NCBI GenBank assembly: GCA_963849635.1
Contig: CAWKIA010000018.1
Location: 310,001 to 374,000, forward strand
DNA: 64,000 nt
Source of the DNA: CAVRUD01 sp963849635
GTDB lineage: Bacteria > Chloroflexota > Chloroflexia > Thermomicrobiales > UBA6265
Reading direction: 5' to 3'
A program made the position numbers and the translations under genes. Of the stretch, positions 10,535 to 17,780 are shown one piece after another; within the stretch, counting starts at the first letter, position 1, and every line of letters begins with the position of its first letter. The notes below the pieces were generated by a model, which was not told the DNA's origin, ran no database searches, and saw nothing but the letters and a program-made list of their open reading frames with translations.

Positions 10535-12091
10535 ATGGAGAGTCGGTTCGATCTTGGGCAGGAGATGCGCCCATGGGTATCGCCCAGTCTCATCGAAGCC
10601 AACTACATCTTGAGCCTTTCGCGACAAGAGCTTCAGGAAGTCATTTCTGCCGAACTCAACTCGAACCCTGCCCTGGAGATGGACGAGGGCGAAGTCTGTC
10701 CACTTTGCGGCGGCCTCCTGGACGGCTCCTATTGCCCCACCTGTCTGATTAGTTCGACGAGTACCCAGGAACAAGAGGCATACGAAGATTTTCCCGAACA
10801 ACTCGTGACCGCGACCATTCTGCGAGAAGACTCCGACGAATTCGATCCGATGACCCTGGTGGCGGCGGAGATAAGCATCCCCGAACAAATCCTCACCGAC
10901 GCGCGTACGATCCTTGAACCGGACGAGTACTCCATCGCCGAATACCTGGTAGACGCCCTAGACGATCGGGGCTTTCTCGGATGCACGATCGAAGAGGTTG
11001 CCAGGTTGACAAGACGTCCAGTGGAGGCGATCGAGAGCATTCTCGAAGTCATCCAGGATGTCGCTCCGGTGGGAGTCGGCGCGCGCGATCTGCGCGAATG
11101 TCTGCTCATACAGTTGCGCTATCTAGCCCAGGGCGGTTCGGAAATACCACCTGCCGTCGAGCGGATCATCGATACCCATCTTTCTGAGTTCGGCGCCCAC
11201 AAGTACGGTCAGATCGCTCGGGACCTCGGCCTCACAACGGACGAGGTCGAAGAGGCGCGGGATTTCATCCGCTCATACCTCAGTCCATTTCCAATGCAGA
11301 CGCACGTCGCCAAGTCCTGGCGGAGTCCATCTTCGTCGGCCTACGTCGCCCCCGATGTCATCATTGCTGTCAAGGACGGTGAGCTTGACGTCGAAGTCGT
11401 CGACAGCCGCCACTTTCACCTGCGGATCAATTCGATGTACGACCGTCTTGCGTCCGAGAATGGGCGCAAGCGGTCGAGCCATGCGTCGTCCGCCGTTGAG
11501 CTGGATGACCATATGGTTGAAGTGAACAGCATCGAGGAATCAGAACCGGATTCATCCGGAGAGTCGAGCAGCAACGGAAATGGGCACCACTCGAGTGATG
11601 AGCTCGATGACACGGTGTTGGTCGTAAGTTCCGACTCGGACAAGCAGCACGTTCGTCAATACTCGAGCAGGGCAAAATTGTTTATCGCCAACGTGCAGCA
11701 AAGGCGGGATACGCTTCTGCGCATCAGCCGGTGTATCTGCGAACTCCAAGAGGGCTTCCTACGGGGCGGTGTTCGCGAACTTCGCCCGCTGACCCGGGCC
11801 ATCGTCGCTCAGCAGGTCGGGGTGCACGAATCCACCGTAAGCCGCGCAACCGCCGAGAAGTACGTGATGCTGCCGACCCGAAAAGTCATTCCCTTCAGCG
11901 ACTTCTTCACGCCGTCTTTGAGTATCAAGGATGTGATCAAGGAGTTGATCGAACGGGAGGTCGCTAAGGGCGAAACGCTGACCGACCGCAAGATCTGCGA
12001 CCTGCTCCTTGCCGAAGGCATCCGGATCGCCCGGCGGACGGTGGCCAAGTACCGAGCCGAACTCGGTATTCTGCCATCGACGATGCGGTAG
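10535..12091 (+). CDS. rpoN: RNA polymerase sigma-54 factor
   Basis: An alternative sigma factor of 518 residues that recognises -24/-12 promoters and needs AAA+ activators. Region I shows the glutamine/leucine-type start (LIEANYILSLSRQELQEVI). The core-binding domain includes EYLVDALDDRGFLGCTIEEV. The RpoN box ARRTVAKYRA is at about 499-508. Two oddities: a CxxC-X8-CxxC zinc-ribbon-like insertion (Cys 55, 58, 67, 70) right after region I, and a Ser/Asp/Glu-rich insertion near residues 325-375 in the core-binding region. I chose the ATG at 10535, which has a GGAGG site, over a TTG 39 bases upstream. No activator gene is in this window. Confidence 0.95.
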   Translation: MESRFDLGQEMRPWVSPSLIEANYILSLSRQELQEVISAELNSNPALEMDEGEVCPLCGGLLDGSYCPTCLISSTSTQEQEAYEDFPEQLVTATILREDSDEFDPMTLVAAEISIPEQILTDARTILEPDEYSIAEYLVDALDDRGFLGCTIEEVARLTRRPVEAIESILEVIQDVAPVGVGARDLRECLLIQLRYLAQGGSEIPPAVERIIDTHLSEFGAHKYGQIARDLGLTTDEVEEARDFIRSYLSPFPMQTHVAKSWRSPSSSAYVAPDVIIAVKDGELDVEVVDSRHFHLRINSMYDRLASENGRKRSSHASSAVELDDHMVEVNSIEESEPDSSGESSSNGNGHHSSDELDDTVLVVSSDSDKQHVRQYSSRAKLFIANVQQRRDTLLRISRCICELQEGFLRGGVRELRPLTRAIVAQQVGVHESTVSRATAEKYVMLPTRKVIPFSDFFTPSLSIKDVIKELIEREVAKGETLTDRKICDLLLAEGIRIARRTVAKYRAELGILPSTMR

Positions 12092-12113
12092 TCGATCGAT
12101 CAGAGGTCAGGGC

Positions 12114-12494
12114 ATGCCGACCAAGGACGATGTCCGCCGCCTGTGCCTGGCACTTGACGGCGTCGTCGAGGACGGAGACTACTGCTTTCGCGTCGGGTCC
12201 CGCGGGTTTGTCTGGCCGTTTCCAGAACGTGTCGATCCCAAACGTCCCCGGGTGACGCGCTTCGACATCTTCGTCGTTTGGTTGGGCGACGACGCCGACA
12301 AACAGGCGTTGCTCGCCGGAGAGCAGGACACCTTTTTCACTACCGATCATTACAACGGATATCCAGCAGTAATGGTCCGCCTCGACGAGATCACGACTGA
12401 CCGCCTGGCTGAGCTCATTGCTGACGCACACGCAGCAGCGGCCGAAGACTCGACCAGACCCCGCCGGGCGCGCAGAGGGAAATCTTCGGTATGA
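12114..12494 (+). CDS. MmcQ/YjbR family DNA-binding protein
   Basis: A 126-residue protein of the YjbR/MmcQ family (CyaY-like fold). The family features visible are LCLALDGVVEDGDYCFRVGS near the N-terminus, and FTTDHYNGYPAVMVRLDEI with the conserved HYNGYP-type segment. The C-terminus is basic (RPRRARRG). These proteins are widely annotated as DNA-binding on weak evidence, and the physiological role is unknown. AGAGG precedes the ATG. The stop overlaps the next gene's ATG (ATGA), so it is coupled to the methyltransferase. Confidence 0.85.
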   Translation: MPTKDDVRRLCLALDGVVEDGDYCFRVGSRGFVWPFPERVDPKRPRVTRFDIFVVWLGDDADKQALLAGEQDTFFTTDHYNGYPAVMVRLDEITTDRLAELIADAHAAAAEDSTRPRRARRGKSSV

Positions 12495-13652
12495 CTTTTC
12501 AAGATCTGAAAGAGACGGTTCCATGGGGACGACCATTTGACGAATACGTCAGTATGTTTGACCTATCGCCGAGCGATCTGGTGGTTCGACTCCTCGACTG
12601 TGGTGCCGGTCCGTCGAGCTTCGCCGCGGAGGCGAGTGCCCGCGGTTGCCAGGTCGTTGCCTGCGACCCGCTCTATCGCTTCAACGCGAACGACATCGCA
12701 CTTCGGATTGACGAGATATACCCACTCATGGTCGCCAACATGGAGGCCGCGCGCAACAGGTTTGTCTGGACATGGGCCGGTTCACCAAGCCGGCACGCCG
12801 AACAGCGCATGACGGCGATGCGCCAGTTCCTCGCAGACTTCAATTTGGGGCACCGTGAAGGCCGGTACGTTGCAGGTGCGCTGCCCAGATTGCCATTTGC
12901 GAACGACTCCTTCGACCCGCTGCACCTCGTCAGCGCCTGGGCCAGCGCCAACCGCCTCGTGCTGGGCCAGGTCGCCGTGGACACCAAGTCGAACGAGATC
13001 ACCGCGATCCGGCCTGCTCGACGCGCTGGCCATCGCCGGGAGCGTCGTCACCGTCGACGCGATGGGGTGCCAGACGGCGATCGCGGCCAAGATCGTCGCC
13101 GCGAAGCGGACTACGTGCTGGCGCTCAAGGACAACCACCCACCCTGCACGAACTGGTCGCCTTCCAGTTCGCCGGGCTCGCGAGACCGGCTTCGCCGGGA
13201 TCGCCACACCGCCACGAGGTGGTCGAGAAGGACCACGGACGGCTTGAGGTCCGGCGCTGCTGGGCGACCGACGACCGGCGGTGCTGCGCTGGCTGGACCC
13301 CGCCGGTCCTGGGCGGGCCGCGCAGCGTCGCCTGGTCGAGGCCGAGCGCCATGTGAACGGCATGACCGAGCGGGAAACCGCTACTATTGAGAGTGTCGCC
13401 CTTTCGTCACACTTTCTCTTCCTCTACTCAGCCCAATTCTCGCTTGATTTCCATGTGGCGGCGATCGATGAGATGCTCCGCGTGGCGCGACAAATTCGCA
13501 TCTTCCCCTTGCTCGACCTCAACGGTGAGCAGTCCAGTCACCTTCCGCCGATCATCGCCGAATTCGAACGACGCGGGCACAAGCTTCGCGTCACACCTGT
13601 GCCGTACGAGTTCCAGCGCGGTGGTAACCAGTTCTTGGAGATCGACAGATAA
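12491..13652 (+). pseudogene. SAM-dependent methyltransferase split by an IS fragment
   Basis: The N-terminal 142 residues (12491-12916) have the SAM-binding motif I LLDCGAGPSSFAAEA, motif II VVACDPLY, and LPFANDSFD. The C-terminal part (13395-13652) resumes with VALSSHFLFLYSAQFSLDFH and RQIRIFPLLDLNG. Between them lies a 478-base transposase fragment. Removing 12917-13394 restores one open frame of 227 residues with the expected join FD-VALSSHF. The gene starts inside the yjbR stop. As assembled it cannot make a working enzyme. The substrate class is unknown. Confidence 0.85.
12917..13394 (+). mobile_element. Internal fragment of an ISAs1-family transposase
   Basis: In shifting frames it reads HLVSAWASANRLVLGQVAVD, TKSNEITAI, LLDALAIAGSVVTVDAMGCQ, TAIAAKIVAAK, YVLALKDNHP, and finally VEAERHVNGMTERE before ending at RYY. 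These are the central blocks of ISAs1/H-repeat-type DDE transposases. Neither the N- nor C-terminal third nor terminal inverted repeats are present, and several frameshifts occur. It is an immobile remnant. Confidence 0.88.
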
Positions 13653-13780
13653 TCTGTGGGCGAGCTGGCGCGTGGCTCGATCTCGACAGGATCTGATTGG
13701 TACTCCGACACGCGAGGAGCGGACTCCAAATGGAGTCCGCTCCCGCGCAGTTATGGCGGCAATCGAGACGTGGACAGCTG

Positions 13781-14138
13781 CTATTTCGTGTCGCTATAGG
13801 TGCATGGGTCGGGGTTTTGGAGGTTCTCCTCACAGACGACTACGGAGACGGCCTTGCCCCTAAACTTGACCTCGTCGCACCCGGAATCGCCACCGTCTCT
13901 TTCGAGGGCAACGGAAAATCCTTCCGCGTCGTACCACTCGGCTGTCACAGCAGCGCCGTCACGTTCTATGTCGCAGACGCTGCCTGACCGATGATCGGTC
14001 GCGGTTATCGCGAAGTCGTTGCCTTGCGATGTTTCACTTTGGTGTGCACTGGTGTGCACTCATTGGCGCGGTGATTACCGCAAATGCCAACAGTGCCAAT
14101 GCCACTGATGTCGCGGTAAGTTGGACAAGTCTCTGCAT
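13781..14138 (-). pseudogene. Small secreted protein broken by a 10-base tandem duplication
   Basis: The ATG at 14138 has a GAGAGGAG site nine bases upstream and opens a signal peptide (MQRLVQLTATSVALALLAFA, then a likely cleavage near SAHQ). The frame stops at 14034 because GGTGTGCACT is duplicated at 14041-14060. Deleting one copy joins APMSAHQ to SETSQGNDFAITATDHRSG and gives a 115-residue protein with a domain containing CDIERDGAAVTAEWYDAEGF and Cys at several positions. I do not recognise the family. It is probably an extracytoplasmic protein. Confidence 0.6.
14041..14060. repeat. 10-base perfect tandem duplication GGTGTGCACT x2
   Basis: Two adjacent copies occupy 14041-14050 and 14051-14060. 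The duplication falls inside the reading frame of the small secreted protein and is the sole cause of its interruption. Confidence 0.9.
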
Positions 14139-14794
14139 TGAGGATTGCTCCTCTCTGATTTGCGCCATATTCGTGACGCCCGAATGATCGCTCCTCGCAG
14201 CGGATTGAACGAAAGTTGGCAATGCGCTGATTGAATCGGTGACTCATTCCACAAATGGGGCGAAAAACGGTCCTGCGAGCCTGCGTCAGTGATTCGCCAG
14301 AAGAACCCTTCGTCACTCGTCATCCGGCGCTTGCAACATGTCGCGTAGGGCCGCCGGGCGAGTCGATCACAAACAAGGCCGGAAGGCTGATGCCACAAAC
14401 GTGCTTGCAATGCAAAAAAGTTGAAATATGCAGAGCGGTTCGGACGCGCATATGAATGTAGGTGCTACAATCTCAGCTGCAGGGTGTGAAGCGATCTCCA
14501 TACCTTGAGTAAGTGGTCAGAGTCTGAAGATCCACGTTGCGTTTGCGCCCGTAGTTCAACGGATAGTGCGCTTGCCGCCGGAGTTAGCGGCCCCATCAAA
14601 TTGAGGATCGGCGCGCATCCATTTCAAGAACCTTTTCTATGCGGGCCGAAAACCTCTCTACTGACGCCCTGCCCGACCCCAGGCACGTAAGGCATAGTGA
14701 CCAAAGCCGAGTGCCGCACGGTAGGTTGCATGAGTGAGCTGAGAGTTCAAAGACGGCCGCGACGGATCAATGGTCGATACCCGCAATCGAATGC
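14139..14794. other. Intergenic region with tRNA 5' fragment
   Basis: About 650 bases without a supported protein gene. It contains the tRNA-Arg 5' fragment at 14545-14584 and leads into the IS5-like element. The short reading frames present have no family resemblance. Confidence 0.5.
14545..14584 (+). pseudogene. tRNA-Arg 5' fragment
   Basis: GCGCCCGTAGTTCAACGGAT and the following TAGTGCGCTTGCCGCCGGAG match the 5' half of the intact tRNA-Arg(CCG) at 16591 with a few substitutions. Similarity stops just after the anticodon (GTTAG replaces GCAAG). The anticodon stem, T-arm and acceptor 3' strand are missing, so it cannot fold as a tRNA. Confidence 0.8.
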
Positions 14795-15660
14795 TTAGAG
14801 CCTCTATCAAAACCGTGGAACCGGGCTTGCGGGTGCGGACGGGCATGAGCAAGCCACTGGTCCCCGACGAACTGTGGGACGATCGATCGAGCCGTTGTTG
14901 CCGAACGAGCCGCCGAAGCCGAAGGCGGTCGCCCGCGCGTGCCGGACCGCGCCTGCCTGACCGGCATCATCTTCGTGCTCAAGACCGGGCTGCCGTGGGA
15001 GGACCTCCCCCAGGAGATGGGCTGCGGCTCGGGGATGACCTGTTGGCGGCGCCTGCGCGACTGGCAGGCGGCCGGGGTGTGGGAGCAGCTCCACCGGGCG
15101 CTGCTGGACCGGCTCGGGGAGGCCGACCAGATCGACTGGGAGCGGGCGTGCCTGGACTCGGCCAGCGTCCCGGCCAAAAAGGGGGGGCCGCCACCGGCCC
15201 CGATCCGACGAATCGCGGCAAACCGGGCACGAAGCGCCATGTTGTGGTCGACCGCCGCGGCACCCCGCTCGCCGTCTGCCTGACCGGGGCCAACCGCCAC
15301 GACAGCGTCCCGTTCGAGTACCTGGTCGACGCCATCCCCCCGATCAGGCGGCCCTCCGGCCGGCGCCGCAAGCGCCCGGCCAAGCTGCACGCCGACAAGG
15401 CCTATGACTGTCCCGCGTGCCGGCGGGCGCTCGACCCGTCGCCACATCAAGGTCCGGATCGCCCGCAAAGGCGTCGACTCCAGCGAGCGGCTGGGGCGGC
15501 ACCGCTGGGTCGTCGAGCGCACCCTGGCCTGGCTGAACCAGTTCCGCCGCCTCACCATCCGCTACGAACGCCGCCACGACATCCACGACGCCTTCCTCTC
15601 CCTCGGCTGTTCGCTCATCTGCTGCAACGCGATCCACCGGTATTGTTAGGCGCTCTTTAA
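14795..15660 (+). mobile_element. IS5-like insertion sequence, copy 1
   Basis: The element is bounded by imperfect terminal inverted repeats: left GAGCCTCTATCAAAACC at about 14798, right GGTATTGTTAGGCGCTC near 15640-15656 (reverse complement GAGCGCCTAACAATACC). It is about 860 bases long with one transposase reading frame broken by indels. A second, more degraded copy lies at 61275-62003 with near-identical ends. No clear target duplication can be assigned. Confidence 0.85.
14845..15649 (+). pseudogene. IS5-family transposase, frameshifted
   Basis: Starting MSKPLVPDELW, the DDE transposase can be followed through three frames: ACLTGIIFVLKTGLPWEDLP and QEMGCGSGMTCWRRLRDWQ, then ACLDSASVPAKKGG (first catalytic Asp), TGPDPTNRGKPGTKRHVVV, LAVCLTGANRHDS, AKLHADKAYDCP (second Asp), and RHRWVVERTLAWLNQFRRL with the catalytic Glu in VVERT. 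At least three single-base frameshifts interrupt it. The catalytic triad is still present in the pieces, so the decay (or sequencing error) is recent. Length matches IS5-group transposases of about 265 residues. Confidence 0.88.
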
Positions 15661-15863
15661 GTTCTCGGCGCAATTGGCCGTCCGAAACTCGATAGACTCT
15701 GACATTGCTCAATCCTGATCGTCTCGGTTGTGAACGGTGCCCGAGGCGGTCAAAATCGCTGTTCGAGCAACCGGCGCCCGTCCGGCAGAGGATTCTTTCG
15801 GCTTGGTCCAAACATCTTCCTTGGAAGTCGGGCGGCAAGATAGGCACATCGGAGGGCATCGAA

Positions 15864-16386
15864 ATGGCAAACGAACCGATTCACGCACTGCTTGCGCTGT
15901 TCGACACCGACGCCGGCGCGAGTGCTGCCCTCGCGACGCTGCGCGATCAGCCGACGACGATTGGGGGAATCCAGCACGCTGCTGTGCTTCGCGCCGACGA
16001 AGCGGGAAAGTTGCACATTTCAGAGATTGAGACATGCGCGGACGCAAGGGCAGCGTGATCGGTGGGGTGACTGGCGGTGTTATCGGTCTCCTGGGGTCGG
16101 CGGTTGTTCCCCGCTTGCGATGGGGGCGGTAATCGGTGGCCTTGCCGCGAAACTGCGCGATTCCGGATTCCGCAACGACAGCTTGAAGGCTTTGGGCTCG
16201 CAGGTCCAGCCCGGCCAATCGGTGCTCGTCATCGCGGCGAGCGATGGCGAAGCGACCGAACGGATGCTCATGGCATGCGGAGCCACCGTCGTACGCGAGG
16301 CCGTTGACGGCCAGCTTGCGGCCGCGCTCGACGCCGAATCGGCCGACGCGACCAACGCCGGTGGGGAAAAACCATTGCCGAGCTAA
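15864..16386 (+). pseudogene. DUF1269-type glycine-zipper membrane protein, two frameshifts
   Basis: The pieces read MANEPIHALLALFDTDAGAS, then (frame 2) MRGRKGSVIGGVTGGVIGLL, then (frame 3) LAMGAVIGGLAAKLRDSGFR, LKALGSQVQPGQSVLVIAAS and GATVVREAVDGQLAAAL. That order, a ferredoxin-like N-terminal domain, a Gly-rich hydrophobic hairpin and a C-terminal domain, is that of DUF1269 proteins. Shifts occur near 16032 and 16110. Intact relatives are at 21384 and 23172 on the other strand. Function of the family is unknown. It is often linked to membrane or stress functions. Confidence 0.75.
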
Positions 16387-16590
16387 GCCGTTCGCGATCC
16401 TCGCGACCGAAGACAGCCAGACGTCGATATCGATCAGGTGGTCAGATCTACTGACGCGCTATCCTACTGCCGTCAGGACAGCTCCGTTTTCTGTCTGCTT
16501 ACCGCCTGCTATACTGATTGCCGCAAGGTGCAATGGGGTCAACCCAGCTTGCGATAGATGGTAGATCACGGGAGGAAACCGCGTACGTAC

Positions 16591-16666
16591 GCGCCCGTAG
16601 CTCAGCGGATAGAGCGCTTGCCTCCGGAGCAAGAGGCCGCAGGTTCGAGTCCTGCCGGGCGTACCA
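16591..16666 (+). tRNA. tRNA-Arg (anticodon CCG), CCA encoded
   Basis: A complete cloverleaf. The acceptor stem GCGCCCG pairs with CGGGCGT, the D-arm lies in GCTCAGCGGATAGAGC, the anticodon stem CTTGC/GCAAG encloses loop CTCCGGA with anticodon CCG, the T-arm is GCAGGTTCGAGTCCTGC, and the discriminator A is followed by an encoded CCA. It reads codon CGG. Four partial copies of this tRNA occur in the window, and an antirestriction gene remnant lies just downstream, so it is a likely integration site. Confidence 0.95.
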
Positions 16667-16689
16667 AAAAGCCGCGTAGAATCAATCGT

Positions 16690-17069
16690 TTTTGCGATCC
16701 GCTGAGGCTGGCGGCCTTTTTCGGCCGCTTGGTCACGATTTGGTCACGGGCGTTGAACGCCCTTCCACTAGGATGCTCGCAACGCTCGCTGTTCCATGCG
16801 CTCTGGCGCGTCGATTGCCACATCCTGCATATCAGGAAGCGCGGCGGCGGGGGTGGCGGCCGGGTAGACTGGCAGGCGTCGCGGCCCCGGCGTGCGCCGG
16901 TCCTCGTCGCCGCCGCGGCGGCCACGACGACCCCGCCTGCCGCGCCCGCCGCGAGGAGGATCGCCTCGCGGCGGGTCGTCCGCGGCGCAACGTCGCCGGC
17001 GAGCGTCGTCGCCGACCGTCGGTGCGGCGACGCCTGGTCCGGCCGGTCGCGGAACGCTGAGTCGTCCAC
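16690..17069 (-). pseudogene. Possible fragment of an exported protein with Tat-like signal
   Basis: From a GTG at 17069 with AAAGGGG five bases upstream, the frame reads VDDSAFRDRPDQ and then a twin-arginine-like leader, RTTRREAILLAAGAAGGVV, with a hydrophobic alanine run. After about residue 60 the frame becomes low-complexity and runs into the tRNA on the other strand. I infer the 5' end of a truncated secreted-protein gene. The mature protein is not identifiable. Confidence 0.3.
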
Positions 17070-17279
17070 GGGGTCCCCTTTCCATATTCCTTTTCCGGAA
17101 CACTGAGTTCGACCTAGTTCTCCTTTTTCCTTGCTATGCAATCCGTATATAGCGTTTATGCGCGATCCGGCGGCGCTCCTCATCTCGTGCCATCGGGCGT
17201 GAACTGGAACTGCCCCCGGATGGTCCCTCTGCCTCACCGACCCGCTGCCCGGCCACCAGAGCCCGTTCGCCCTACCCTC

Positions 17280-17711
17280 GCGGACGACTCGACGACGAGG
17301 CCGGCGGCCACCACCTGGCCGCGCTGGTCGCGCACCTAGCCGAGCAGGGCATCCGCTACGTCACGGCCGATCCGATGCTCAGGGAGCGGGCGAACGGCTT
17401 CTACCGCCACGGGGACCGGACGGTGTGCGTCCGGCCGGCACCCGCATGCAGATGCTCAAGACGGCCGTACATGAGGCGGCGCACGCCTTCGCCCACGACC
17501 TGCCGAAGCTGGCAAAGAGGACGGCGAGGTGGTGGCCGAGAGCGTGGCCTACGTGGTGTTACGCCACCTCGGGCTGGCCAGCGACGACTACAGCGTGCCG
17601 TACGTGGCCGGGTGGCTGGCCGAGGATCGCAAGTCGTTCGAGCGCGGCCTCGGCCACATCCAGGCGCTGGCCGCGCGCATCATCGCCGCGCTGGAGGTTG
17701 CCGAAGACTAG
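17280..17711 (+). pseudogene. ArdC-like antirestriction protein remnant
   Basis: Pieces in different frames resemble ArdC/DUF1738-type antirestriction proteins. Upstream is GGHHLAALVAHLAEQGIRYV, then MQMLKTAVHEAAHAFAHD carrying the metal-binding HEAAH, then VVAESVAYVVLRHLGLASDD and YSVPYVAGWLAEDRKSF, ending in AARIIAALEVAED. Two or more frameshifts interrupt it, and the N-terminal ssDNA-binding domain is not recognisable. ArdC proteins protect incoming plasmid or element DNA from restriction. Its position directly after tRNA-Arg supports an integrated element here. Confidence 0.7.
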
Positions 17712-17780
17712 AAGCGGTCTGCGGGCGCCGAGATCGGCGCCCTGCAGGTCGGACGTGCCAGGGATTGCGTGGCGGAAGAA

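Noticed and set aside
14795..15660. A specific target-site duplication for IS copy 1
   Set aside because: TTA on the left versus TTT on the right is too short and imperfect to claim.
16602..17237. Minus-strand ORF ending RPAGLEPAASCSGGKRSIR
   Set aside because: That tail is the translation of the tRNA-Arg gene read backwards, a common annotation artefact. Only the Tat-like upstream part is listed, at low confidence.
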